64,000 bases of DNA, taken from positions 138,089,954 through 138,153,953 of the forward strand of contig CP136064.1 of NCBI GenBank assembly GCA_032622095.1. The letters are read 5' to 3'. The notes below the pieces were generated by a model. The model saw only the letters and a program-made list of their open reading frames with translations. It was not told the DNA's origin and searched no databases. Source of the DNA: Siphonodentalium dalli (taxonomy: Eukaryota > Mollusca > Scaphopoda > Gadilida > Siphonodentaliidae). A program made the translations under genes and the position numbers. This document shows positions 11,820-23,494 of this stretch, one piece after another (positions within the stretch are counted from its first letter, which is position 1; each line of letters opens with the position of its first letter).

Positions 11820-13200
11820 GCATTTAATAAAAAATTAAGCTTTCAAAATATTTGGGTGTGGGGTTGCAGCCCTCCCAGTGGCGTACGGCTATGTATAAAT
11901 TTATATTGGTGTACAGGGACGTGGCTAGGGGGTGTTCGTTTGACAGTGACGTGGCTGCAGGGTCTTTGTGACATAGGGTTTCAAATACATGTATCCAACT
12001 GCACCCCATGGTTCAGAAAAAAATTCCACAATGATACAAATTTAACACGACGACAAACAACCAACAACGACAACAACATACAATGAACAACAGCAAACCA
12101 GGGCTGAATTTAACTGGATTCGTATCGCAATTTACGAAGCAATTTCCAATGTATGCCGACCAGTTTACAATGAAAATATATCTATTGATAGGGAATGCTA
12201 TATAAAATTACCCAGTGTTGCAAAACACAAATTGAACAAATTAAATTAACCCCTGCAAACAATGACGACAACGATGAAGAACGACTGTATATCAAATTAA
12301 AAAAAATAACACATGTAAACCTCCAGATATATTCATAACAAATTACATTAACATGGCGTAATGATTTACGTTATTCAGGCACTGTAAATTGTAGTTCAGT
12401 CATGAACACACTAGTAGTGCCGACAGTGCCCACCCTTCTGCTAAAAGCAGCAATCTGCAATATATATTTTAAGTGGTCATGTTCACGACGACAAACAACC
12501 GAGAATGACGACTGTCACAGGCGACGAAGATCACGACAAACAACTGACGACAAAGGACAAACAAGTGACGACAAACGGATGACGACGAACAACGAATGAC
12601 CAACGACGAACAACGAATGACGACAAATGAATGCTTCAATTGAAGGAGGATAACGAATAACCGACAAAGAAAAATGACCGACGACAAACACAACGACTGA
12701 CGACAAACGAGGTTGACGATGACAAAGTTCCAACAAATGACGACAAACAACCGAAGAACAACGACGAAGAAAAACAACTGACGAAAAAACGACTGACGAA
12801 CAAACGATGACCGACAACGAACAAATTACTAACGACAAACACACCGACCGACGAATGGCGACAAACGATGACGAAAAATGACCAACGATAAACACGACGT
12901 CTAATGATCGACAACGAAAAATGACTGATGACAAACACACCGACTGATGAATGACGACAAATGACCGACGAATGACAAGGATGACGACAAACAACGACAA
13001 ATGTCGTGAAATGATGACAAATAACCGACGAAGAAAAACAACAAACGACTAATGAAAAAAAAACAACTGACGACAAACGACTGATGAAATAAATGACAAG
13101 GATGACGAAAAACGACTGATGACAAGCGAACAATGGATGTCAGAAGACAAACACACTGACGAATGACGACCAATGAATGACGACAAACAATTAAATGAAA
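11820..13200. repeat. dispersed repeat module copy 2 with expanded GACGACAAA array
   Basis: 11850-12485 repeats the 6699-7380 module. The terminal short tandem repeat, about 240 bases in copy 1, is about 700 bases here (12487-13195). It is built from ACGACAAACGACTGATG-like words of about 8-11 bases. Long minus-strand frames rich in Ser, Val, Phe and Cys come from the purine/pyrimidine bias of this array and are rejected as genes. Confidence 0.75.
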
Positions 13201-13375
13201 TAATTATTAATGCTATAATTTTTAAAGCAAATAAACCTACCTAAAAATTGGATTTAGAGAACAATGCCTCCAGTTCAGGACCATGCATGTGTTCACAACA
13301 ACACCTCCAAAATCCTCATCAGATATCACTTAGTCGAACTTGACTGCTTGAAGTTTAATGGACTGATCAAACACA

Positions 13376-14498
13376 ATTCAATTCAATGTGTTTATTTCCC
13401 ATTAAACTGTATAAACATTGTTTGAGAATATAATACATAATACAACAGGGGTATACATTGACATAGATAATATATACATAATTGTTACGAGGTTACAACA
13501 CGAAAGTGGATTCTCTCTCCTTTAAGTATTAGTATATAACTTCGACTTACAAGTAATTACCAAAACAATTTGGAGATGACCAATTTTCATTTCATCACGA
13601 CAGAGTTATTATTGATAATTTCAATAACAAGCATATTGATCCACTTTATTATTGGATATGGTCAACACATTTTGCTGGTATAATCATAATATCAATACAA
13701 TTTCTGGTATAATGGGAACACTTCAGATAACTTATATTTTCCGTCTCCATCGTTTTATACTACATATATGCTGCTTTATAAAGAACAAGGAGAGAGAGAC
13801 AACATTTTTAGAGTAAATTCATCAATATATAATCACACACGTAAAATTTCTATAATTCAGATTTCACAATGAAATATTTACCCCGGGTGAAAAAGGGATT
13901 TGGTAGGGGTCACTCCCACTGGTGTATATACGGTATGTTTCTGATCGAAAAAGGGCATTGCATGCAAATGACTTCATTTATCGATGTGGGAGGTATCACC
14001 ATATATAGTAAGTTTAGATAAAGGGACACCAGGCCATTCGACGTGGGTTCAAACGAAATAAAATAAAGTTTATAAAAGTCTATGAAATAAGTATTTACAA
14101 GTATACATGTAACACCAGACATCAGCAATTTATCCAGATAACTATACACACTCTACAGTTCAGTGCCGATAGACTTCTATGTTTGTTTACACCTCATGAA
14201 CCACTGCGAATGTGTCAGGTCCCTTTAAAATATTTTGTTATGTAGTCAATCGAGTTATCGCTCCTCCTACACACCGTGGACTCCTTATTCGTCCGACTTA
14301 AAGTTGTGCTCTGCAAATTTATGAGGAGGAATGAATTTGTTAATCGAACCAATTAGGGTAGTGACGCACGTTCCAAATTAGTTGACAATAAGGAGGGGAT
14401 CGTTCTGCATTTTATACAGAACGGTTTAAATTTTGTCTCAAGCTAGAGACAATTAATACATGGTGATATGCACCATTGTCTGAGGGGGTGGTCCACTG
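13376..14498 (-). other. 3' UTR and tail of the minus-strand non-LTR element
   Basis: Read on the minus strand, the non-coding sequence downstream of the ORF ends in AATAAACACATTGAATTGAATTG. This is a polyadenylation-type AATAAA followed by a short ATTGA tandem tail, typical of CR1/I-type elements that end in short repeats instead of poly(A). The stretch is long (1.1 kb) and may include later insertions. Confidence 0.6.
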
Positions 14499-16640
14499 TT
14501 AAGTGGCCTGTTGTTGGATAGCTATGTTCATTTGAACGATAAATTTATATACGTTATGTAACACTTGATGTTTCTTATTTCTCAACAGTAAAGATGCCTT
14601 ATGTGCACTCGGCTGTGTATAGTAAAATTTGGCTATGAATTTTTCGCGTACATGTTGAAGAACCGGACAAACTAGTAATGTATGGATTTCATCTCCCACT
14701 TGTTCGTTACACAGTGTACATAGTCGGTCTCTAATTGGAATTTCGGTGTTACTCCATGATTAGTTTCGATCGCCAAGTAATGATTACGCGTTCTGAAGCG
14801 CATTATAGTTTGTGCCTTTGCTGTCGTAAGCTTGAATATGTAAGTCTCAGTTTCAAAGACTTCTTTAATTTCTCTGTAAAATAGATATTTATTGGACGAT
14901 GCCATCGTTCTTCGCCAGTGGTTTATATACATAAATTTGAGTCCTGTTTTTGTCGTTTCTCGAAACCAGTTGAGGCTTACTATATTATGATAAAGCCAGA
15001 CATGCATAAGTCCCATTTCATATAGAGTATTTTTGACGAGACTTAACCAAGGGTGGGTGTATTCATTTCCAGGGCTGTTAAAATCGTTATATATTGTATG
15101 ATACAAGACGAATAATAATTTAGATTTAGGTCCACTAAGCCTCGCCCAGTAATTTAAAATTCTATGTTTAATTTTAAACCCAATCGGTAGAAGGCCCAAC
15201 TCACCATATACACAAATAGTCGGTGTCGAACTTTTTAACTTTAAGATATACTTCCAAAACCATAGTTCCGTTTTTCCAATCTGGTCAATATTTTCCGTAC
15301 CCCAAATTTCACATCCAAATATAAGCACTGGTACCACCGTTTTTTCATATAATTCAATTATGGTAGACAGGCTGAGTTTAAGTTTTCGCGTCTTCCATAT
15401 GAGAGAAAACATTGATCGCTTCGCTTCCTCGCACCTACGTTTAATTTCGGAGTTAAAAGATCCAGATTTGCTGAATATTATGCCTAGATATTTGTATTCC
15501 TTTGTCGTTTTAATTATTTTACCATCAAGCTTGAAAATCCTACTGTGCTTTCTATTATGTCCGAAAATGACTACGGCGCTCTTTTCGTTATTAATTTTCA
15601 TCTTCCAACGGGAACAATACCTTGTATATATATTCATAACTTTTTGTAATCCTTTTTTTTTGTCTTAGCAAATAAGACTGTATCGTCTGCATACAGGAGG
15701 CAAAATAACTTAACTAACCCGAACACTGCAGTTTCGCTTAAATCGGAAATTTGGATTCCATTTATTTGGTTTTCGGTCATAAAATTTTCAAGGTCGTTCA
15801 AGTAGATGGAAAAAAAGTATCGGGGATAAATTCCCACCCTGCCTCAAGCCAATATCACAGGGGAAACTTGGAGAACAGTGGTTATTATTAGTTACTCTAG
15901 ATTTAACTCCATCATAAATATTCATAATTACATTTAGCACTTTTCCTGTTATACCAATATCAAATAGTTTGGTCCAGAGTCCGACTCGCCACACATTATC
16001 GTATGCTTTTGATAAATCTATAAAAGCGCAGTATAAACTGGTATCTTTTTTCTGAGTGAGTTCAATAAGGCACTTCAAGGTAAACATGTGATCGACTGTT
16101 GAATAATTCTTACGAAAACCAGCTTGGTTCTCGGACAAGAGATGATTTTGTTCTAGAAATATATTGATTCGGTTACTGAGAATAGATGTAAATAACTTCG
16201 CGATACAGCTTACCAACGTGATAGGTCTATAGTTTTCTGGCAGCATAGAATCCTTAGCTTTGTAAATCGGTTGTATTAGGCCTATACCCCACTCGTCGGG
16301 GATAATACCACAATTGAGAATAATGTTAAAACAAATTAAATATATAAATTTCATTTTGTGGAATGTCGATTTGATATACTCATTTCGAATAGAGTCTACT
16401 CCACTGGCCTTCCCATTTTTTGTAGGTTTCTAACTGCAAGTTCTATTTCATCAGTTGTAATCTCGACGTCTAAACAACAAGTTTTCATCGGCGGGTTGAA
16501 GGTGTCAATATCTGATGTATCAGATCTATTTTGATCACTAAAATATTCATGAAACTGTTAATTGAAGGAGTTTGTTTTCCTTTTTTCATTATCAGCATCC
16601 CTTAGGCGTCTCCAATACTCACGCGGCGATTTAGTATGTG
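14499..16640 (-). pseudogene. non-LTR retrotransposon reverse transcriptase, decayed
   Basis: Minus-strand pieces in several frames make one reverse transcriptase. The order is a linker with SPREYWRRL (near 16600), NYRPITLVSCIAKLF, AGFRKNYSTVDH, then motif A CAFIDLSKAYDNVW. Next come GLRQGGNLSP and the catalytic YADD at 15682-15693, followed by a thumb and C-terminal region with YGELGLLPIGFK. The end is a C/H zinc-knuckle-like region (HTLLVCPVLQH). Frameshifts near 16400, 15810, 15640 and 14690 break it. The endonuclease half is absent, so the copy is 5' truncated near 16640. It copied itself by target-primed reverse transcription when active. The clade was not fixed by eye; the C-terminal pattern is like that of the element at 28880-30965. 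Confidence 0.9.
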
Positions 16641-16794
16641 TGTACGGGGGTGGTTGCTATATTATTATTACATATCTATCAACGTATTTCGCATGATGGC
16701 ACGAGTTTCCAGGCGTGTGATAATTTTCAGAATCGCACTAGTGCAATCTGTCGACGGAACTATTTCATTCAGTGTTGTTAGACTGTTTCTCGCC

Positions 16795-17890
16795 GTTATA
16801 GTAGAGCGGTTAAGGCAGATAAAATCTGGAATCATGCACTTTTGAGTAGAAGCATGAAACTTCTCACATATCATTATGGACATATATGGATCAATTTCTG
16901 ATATGGACCTATTTTCAAAAATTCAAAATGGCCGCCAAATCCAAGATGGCGCCCAAGGGGGTCACTAAATTTCCGGTTATGACCCTATCTCTAGTTATAC
17001 GGCGATAACAGAAAAAATATTTGACATATGATGGTGTAGTTAATTGTTTGGTATTCGCCATACATATGCGCATTTAATTAAACTCATTTTGTTAGCCATC
17101 CCCCAAGATGGCCCCCAAAAATTCCCAAAATGGCCGCCAAAATTAAAAAATAATGCCGATTTTTCTTAAATTGTACACTTCTTTCTAAATTATCCCAGAA
17201 ATTTTATGGGCTATATGGGAATTTCTTCTCGGAATATTGAGAGTAGTCATTTACTATCAATTTCGAGTCATGTTGAGTATTCTGGGTTACCGCCGGACCA
17301 TGTATACGTTTAAAAAAACGACTATCAAATCACCCACATAGTACATTAGTATTATTCCAACCACGCTATGTCCGTTAAGAGCTCTGTAATGTACACAATA
17401 ATACTTGTCTGGACATGCAAAAACAGTATCACATTGTTTATCCAAAATTGCTATACTTATACAACAATTACTGCCAAAATAGCCGTCAAAATGGAAAAAA
17501 TCTTGAATCTTGAAAAAATCTTGAATTTTCGTTCAAATTTACTTTTTTGGGGGTTAATTCTGGGATATAAAAGTTGTAAGACTCACAGGCATATCTCTGG
17601 GACATACTAATTCAAGGAATTTCAGGGGTGGTCCATAAGATGTCTATAAAAATCCAAGATGTCTGCCAAAATGACAGCGTAAATTTTACACCATTGTCAT
17701 TTTTGCATACAAACGTTAAATTTTTCAACTCTGTAAGACTCCGTCATAATTATTGTGGTACAATCTAGTGACATAGGCAATATTAAACTATGTGCTGGTA
17801 GTTAAAATAAAGATAACTGCCAAAATGACCGCCATAATAGGAATGTTTTAGTACAACCGTGGAACCTCTCTGCTAAGTAAGATTGTTATA
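16795..17890 (+). repeat. long inverted repeat, copy 1 (ATGGCGGC-rich)
   Basis: From GTAGAGCGGTTAAG (16801) through 17570 this matches, as reverse complement, 22411-23146. Landmarks shared in order are CATGCACTTTTGAGTAGAA, GATATGGACCTATTTTC, CCAAGATGGC, ATTTGACATATGATG, TAAATTATCCCAGA, GGGTTACC and ATTATTCCAAC. The word AAATGGCCGCC or AAGATGGCGCC occurs repeatedly. From about 17575 a second, weaker unit begins (TGTAAGACTCACAGGCAT). No protein was recognised. Confidence 0.8.
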
Positions 17891-18990
17891 TGATAACATG
17901 TCCGATTTGACTAAATCAGGTCCATGATTATGCTGTTCTGTACCTGCTATATGATATTGTGATTCTTGTACATGATAACATATTGGCATATGCTACACCA
18001 GGCTAATGTTACATGCCACAATGTTCCTGCTTGATAATCTCAGGATGCTTATATAAGAAATATATGAAAAATATACTATCATATGTACTGGAAGTAGTTT
18101 CACCATAAGCGGTTCATTGCATTGCTGTGACTACCTTCATAATAGTTTAACGTTATAATATGGACAGAAACAAATTATGAGGGTGTGTCTAATGTATAAT
18201 AGATCAATAGAATGTGTATAATTCGAATGTACCAAGGATTACATGCCCTTGTTCAGCCAGTTTTCGGTCGGATGTGATTAAAATAGCTCTGTTGTCATTG
18301 AAAGTGAAAACCAATTATTTAAGCAATGAGTACTTCATAACACAACATCCGTGTTATTCTGTTACAAGACTAACTACATTTTTGCAGAACCATTCAAATT
18401 GTAGATGGTTGATCAGTCGAATAGCTCTATTTCATTAAATTCGAACAATGTGTCATGTCAGATGGCACATTTTCTCCACATCATCGTACTTGAGTTGAAA
18501 ATGTAACAAGGCATTTTCTTCCAAATTCGACAATATGACCATGAGTTGCTAACATACCTCTGATGATTACCACTTTGTTAATAGTGATGTGCACTTAGGG
18601 ACACGTTTAGAAATACATAAGAAACGATCATGAAATTTAACAAATCCAGCTTAAAACTGACTTTTGGGGCATTATATCGATTCATATTAGCCAACATGTT
18701 TGGTATGCATTTGTTGCATCAAATTATGGTCACTATATGACAATAGCTTCCACATATGTGCACTACACAGGCTCATCATACATGTCATTATGTACCTGCT
18801 ACATTTGATGGTGTTTCTTATATATAATACAGGTCGGATTATACCAGACCGGGGAACATGGCTCATCGCACTTGCCACAATGAATCTGTTGTGCTCGACC
18901 AGGACTATTATAAACCTGTTCGATATAGACTACACCAGACTGATTGTGTATGCCAGAAAATGAGAAAGCATCTGGTATAAACGATTAGAT
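17891..18990. repeat. diverged CATACATGT/ACACCAGGCT dispersed repeats
   Basis: Blocks at 17920-18045 and 18760-18960 share words with the tandem array at 21190-21655: GACTACACCAG, GGCTCATCATACATGTCA, TGCTACA, TATATAATA. The remainder of this stretch has no coding or RNA signal that I can support. Confidence 0.5.
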
Positions 18991-18999
18991 CCATTCCCC

Positions 19000-19650
19000 A
19001 ACCAGAGATTGGTCCAACTCTTGCAGAGATGTCTGTTGAACGTGTCGAGTTGTCACACAGTCTACAACCTCACCCAGTCATGTTCTATGAGTTTGAGATT
19101 GTATGATACCGCTGGTAAATCAATGCATTTGATTCCTTCCTCTTTGAGATAATGTTTCCCAAGCCTGGTTCAGTGTGGTCTGGTGGTATCTTCTACCAGA
19201 AAGGAATATGCACCTATAGTACCTGCAAACGGTCGCACAAACAGGTCTAGAATTCCACCCCTATAACTTTAAGCATCAATGGTGCCGTTCTGTATGATAA
19301 ACATGTCTGTACGACCGTCAAAGGGCATCCCTCCCCACACCATAACCGAACCACCATCTTAGCGGTTATCTTCCACCACTGTGGCATCAGTGAAACTCTC
19401 ATATCGCCTCCTCCAGACCAAAACACGTCTGTCAAGGAAATCTAGGCTAACTCTGTTCACAGCACGGTTGACCATCGTTGCACTCTACAGTTGACACATT
19501 CCGCGCACCGCTGTACATGGTGTCATATGTGACGTGGCAGCACGATTACGACCTCCTTGAGCGTAACGAACATCGTGTTGTCTGTTTCTGTTGGCCTGTG
19601 TTGAAATTATGACCCCAGCCTCATTCTGGAGGGGAGCGCTGCAGTGATAT
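19000..19650 (-). pseudogene. Tc1/mariner-type transposase, decayed
   Basis: On the minus strand, frame-shifting pieces match the catalytic half of a Tc1-like DDE transposase. They include RRVLVWRRRYESFTDATVVE, GSVMVWGGMPFDGRTDMFI, a helix-rich block ending in TTRPH (usually DNARPH), and KLIEHDWVRL (usually NPIEHVWD, carrying the last acidic residue). Upstream, near 19480-19640, a helix-turn-helix-like remnant (RNRAATSHMTP) is visible. Stops and indels interrupt it throughout, so it is dead. In the family the enzyme cuts and pastes DNA at TA sites. I did not identify its terminal inverted repeats. The palindrome at 19965 lies close by but is a different repeat family. Confidence 0.8.
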
Positions 19651-19964
19651 GACATTCATGGTATGTACCAGATTCACAGTTTCTTTGAGATAAAGCCATC
19701 ATAAAGGTTATATGATTGTCTTATCATTTCGTACCCGCAGATGACTATGTCGTGACTTCTTTCCACAGTAATATGGGTATTGATGCGATTCCACACCTGG
19801 ATGCAATGTTATTGCTGTCACCTGGCCATGCAGAAACCTACCTATGTGACATTCCAGATTGGAGCATCACCACCCCTCTGGACAAATTGTGGGTGCTTAA
19901 TTCGGAAACCTTTTAAATCAATGGCGAAGAGTTGTTGGTAATAGCCACTCATGTGACACTATAT
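19651..19964. other. intergenic, no gene seen
   Basis: A short open frame at 19716-19916 has no recognisable domain and is not supported. Nothing else was seen. Confidence 0.4.
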
Positions 19965-20090
19965 AGTTATCGCCTGGTGTTGAGGGAGACACGGATATTT
20001 GTCGCCCGTTTGGGGACGAATGTCTCCCGAGGGAGACATTCATATCCCAAGCGGGCGACAAATATCCGTGTCTCCCGAAAGGCGATAACT
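19965..20090. repeat. palindrome B (GGGAGACA/GGGCGACAAAT hairpin)
   Basis: Outer arms AGTTATCGCC (19965) and GGCGATAACT (ending 20090); inner arms ATATTTGTCGCCCG and CGGGCGACAAATAT around GTCTCCCGAGGGAGAC. Layout and several words match palindrome A at 11015-11165. The exact arm bases differ, but each arm matches its partner. Confidence 0.8.
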
Positions 20091-20856
20091 GTTTTGTTAT
20101 CCGCACTGAATAACATTGTTATTACACCAGCTTAATCAAGTCATAAATTAACACAAGATGACAAAACCTGAAGCAAGATTTGTAGCTTTGGTGACAACGG
20201 AAAAGTATTCGTAATATCTGCAATGCACATGTCGACATATTATTAACACAATATGGGCTCTAAAATTATCATATAAAGTTCATCAGCGCATGATATACGG
20301 ACATACATGTATAGGACAACGAGTCTGTGAATTTGGAGAGATGCAATAAAAAGTATTGTCCCGACAACGGGTTTTAACATGACAAGATTCATCGGACATT
20401 TTTTTAACCAAAGTATAGCAATGTTAAAAAGCATAATTCTGAGCTACCCATTTGTAACAATAGTTACATGTAAATACGCTAGATCACAAACAATAAGTGG
20501 ATGTGTATTAGCTAGTGCGGGTGCCGAACGTTACAAGCTTTCACTCTACACGCCAAACGAACGCAGCGACATCTCAACACAGCGTGTCAAACACGAAAAC
20601 GACAACACACTGATCACAGGCAAAGGGGAATAACCTAATACCTCGCACGGAAAGTTAAATGTCGTATTTCCACGATTTATATGCAAACAATGTGGTCACA
20701 CCACGGTTGGTAAAATTGTGTAAACATGTAGGTATATATGCGGAGTGTTATTTTTAGTATGTTGTAGAGGAGGTGGTGTGGTATAGCTACATGTGTATGT
20801 AGTATTCGTTGGTCAATATCCACAGTAAACTTATGACTGACGTTACGGCTAGGGCA
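20091..20856. other. repeat interior, no supported gene
   Basis: Lies between palindrome B and the inverted copy of the 10120-10215 block, so it may be the interior of a repeat related to 10215-11014. Direct similarity between the two interiors is weak. A frame at 20379-20633 has no recognisable domain. Confidence 0.35.
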
Positions 20857-20945
20857 ACAAGTTAGTGGTTGTCGCCCGGCTCAGCAGGCGACAGTGTGAT
20901 TTGCCGCCCGCCACGTGACAGGTTCTCGGCCTATCAAATGATAGA
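20857..20945 (-). repeat. inverted copy of the 10120-10215 block
   Basis: The reverse complement of GTTGTCGCCCGGCTCAGCAG...GCCCGCCACGTGAC matches 10120-10215 (CACGTGGCGGGCGACAAATC, CACACTGT, GGGCGACA-type words). With palindromes A and B this suggests two copies of a ~1-kb hairpin-ended repeat in opposite orientation, 8.9 kb apart. Confidence 0.6.
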
Positions 20946-21189
20946 GAAAAGGAGAAGTGATAACAATCTGATTTTAACACAGAAACATTGTGGACAAAAT
21001 CACGAAAAACGTGGAGACCCACTTGTTCACTGGACAGATCACACCACGGTGTATTTCAAATTGTAGCATCCTAAGACAGAACAAATGATCACGCATCTAC
21101 ACCATAGTCAGATACGAAAGGGCAAAATTGCATATTACTGTCTAAATATGACCAATTTATGGATAATCTTAGCAAAATTTGACTAGTGT

Positions 21190-21655
21190 ATATGATAACA
21201 GAAGTCCAATGTAGACTACACCAGGCTCATCATACATGTCATAATTCATATGTTACACACGATGCACGTCATTGTGATAATATGTTCGGCATAGACTACA
21301 CCAATAGCATAATAACTGCCACACTTTGTCTGTTACACACGATCATTATCATTACATTTTATAACAGCTTCAGTATGAACCACACCAGGCTCACCATACA
21401 TCATACAATGCACATGCTACACACTGTCAGCCCCAGGGTAATTATATATCATAACAGTTCCAGCATAAACTATACCAGGGTCATCATACATGCTACACTA
21501 GTCACTACATCTGTTTACACACTATCAGATTCAGGGTCATTATATATGACAACAGGATCGGTATAGACTACAACAGTCTCATCACACATGTCACAATTCA
21601 TCTGTTACACACGATTGGGGTCATTATATATAATACGTTCGGTATAGACTATACT
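21190..21655. repeat. tandem repeat of 80-98-bp units
   Basis: Five and a fraction units start with GACTACACCAGGCTCATCATACATG or variants at about 21210, 21292, 21376, 21467 and 21566. Each carries a TGTTACACACGAT-like block and ends with TTCGGTATA or TTCAGTATG. Confidence 0.75.
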
Positions 21656-21689
21656 AGATATATAAGGCCAAAATAAATAATATGTGGGT

Positions 21690-22410
21690 TTCCCCTTTCC
21701 CGCCCGCCCCATGTCAAACCGCATACCCACTTTCATTTTATTGGTTTTGAGAACAAAAAAAGTGTTCCATTTTATCCGACCGTCCAAAATCATAAAATAT
21801 ATCGTACTGTTCCAATTCTATCTCAAAATGAACCCAATAAATTGTAAGGAATATTCTCTTGTGTGCATTACAGTTTTCTGAATGAACATAGTGTGTATGG
21901 AATATTAAACACTAATGCACTACTTGGGTGATTTGATGGTCGTTATTTTAAAACTATTGTTTCACGACCAGGCTGTAACCAATAATAACGGAAATGGCTC
22001 CAAAGTGATGGGAAATGACTAATATCAATATTACGAGAGAAAATTACCATATACTCCTTAACATTTCTGGGGTAATTTAGAAAGAAGTGAAAAAAAATCT
22101 ACGTTTGGTTGCCATTTTGGTGGCCATCTTGTGGGGATGGCTGACAAAATTGGTCTCATTATATGTACTTATGTATGGCGAACACCAAACAATTAACGAC
22201 AACACCATATGTCAAATATTTTTTCTGTAATCGGTGTATAACTTGAGATATGGCCATTCGGTCACCCCTTTGGCCGCCATCTTGGATTTGACGGCCATTT
22301 TGGATTTTTGAAAATAGGTCCATATCATAAATTGATCAGCTATGGTCCTACTATATATATGCAAAGTCTGATAGTTCTACTCAAAAGTGCATGCCTATGG
22401 GCCTTACAAT
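21690..22410 (-). repeat. long inverted repeat, copy 2
   Basis: Reverse-complement copy of the same repeat as 16795-17570, shorter and more diverged. It contains GGCCGCCATCTT at 22272-22283, which on the minus strand is an exact AAGATGGCGGC word, plus GGTCCATATCATAAATTGATC and the CACTTTTGAGTAGAA end. It sits head-to-tail with copy 3. Confidence 0.75.
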
Positions 22411-23146
22411 GTATGTCGCAAAATTAGCCCAAAAATAGTAAATTTTAACGAAATTCTAGATTTGTTCAATTATGGCGGCCATTTTGGCAGCAATTTTTGT
22501 AAAAGTAGATAAATTTATGAACAACAATGCGATACCGATTTTTCATGTCCAGAAGATAATTATTGTATACATTACAGAGTTCTTAGTGCACACAGTGTAG
22601 TTGGAATAATACTAACGTACTATGTGGGTGATTTGATGGTCATTTTAAAAAACTGTGTATACATGGCCCGGTGGTAACCCAGAATACCCATATGATGGCT
22701 CCAAATTGATAGGAAATGACTACTGTCAATATTACGAGAAGAAATTACCACATTACCCGTAAAATGTCTGGGATAATTTAGAAAGAAGTGAAGAATTTAA
22801 GAAAAATCGAATTTTTTTTTTAATTTTGGCGGCCATTTTGGGATATTTTGGTGGCCATTTTGGGTGATGGCTAACAAAATTGGTCTCATTATATACGCAT
22901 ATGTACGGCGAAAACCAAACAATTAACTACACCATCATATGTCAAATATGTTTTCTGTATTCGGTGTATAACTAGACACTGCGAAATGTTTTGACCCCTT
23001 TGGCGGCCATCTTGGATTTGGCGGCCATTTTGAATTTTTGAAATTAGGTCCATATCAGAAATTGATCTATATATGTCCCTAATGATATGTGAGAAGTTTC
23101 ATGCTTCTACTCAAAAGTGCATGATTTTTTTCTTAACCGCTCTACT
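22411..23146 (-). repeat. long inverted repeat, copy 3
   Basis: Best inverted match to 16795-17570. It ends at 23146 with CTTAACCGCTCTAC, the complement of the left end GTAGAGCGGTTAAG. Copies 1 and 3 thus frame 16801-23146 with ~740-bp inverted arms. Confidence 0.8.
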
Positions 23147-23367
23147 ATTACTATCTTTACTTTTTCAACGCAAGGGCGACAACCCACTTGCCGAAATCGC
23201 AGCGCGCGAAAGATGGTTCAAGGTCAATCGCGGATAGACGGGCTCCCTGTCTGATTGTTGGGTCAACACTAAAATGACGTTAAAACTCACTTAAGTTCAC
23301 ATGTTCTGTACCGGAGATGTACGATTGTGAGTCAACTTACTATGATATGGAGATATGTAATAAAAAT

Positions 23368-23494
23368 AGAACCGCATGAGTGTCTGGATTTTGACGAATT
23401 ACATCACTCGATTTGCGTCCCGCACTCGAGGTATCACTCCGCCAACAAATCTCGTGCGATAATTTCGTCAAAATCCAGACACTAATGCGGTTCT
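23368..23494. repeat. fold-back hairpin, MITE-like
   Basis: AGAACCGCATGAGTGTCTGG... at 23368-23400 pairs with 23461-23494 (TCGTCAAAATCCAGACACTA...). That gives about 33-base arms with few mismatches and a 60-base spacer. Weaker pairing (ATATGTAATA/TATATATCACAT) extends outward to about 23350 and 23510. Confidence 0.75.

Noticed and set aside
12469-13173. Several overlapping long minus-strand frames rich in Ser, Val, Phe and Cys
   Set aside because: They fall exactly on the GACGACAAA-type simple repeat, are open in all three frames and have no domain.
19716-19916. Plus-strand 66-codon frame next to the Tc1 pseudogene
   Set aside because: No homology recognised and no splice or start context; the nearby coding signal is on the minus strand.
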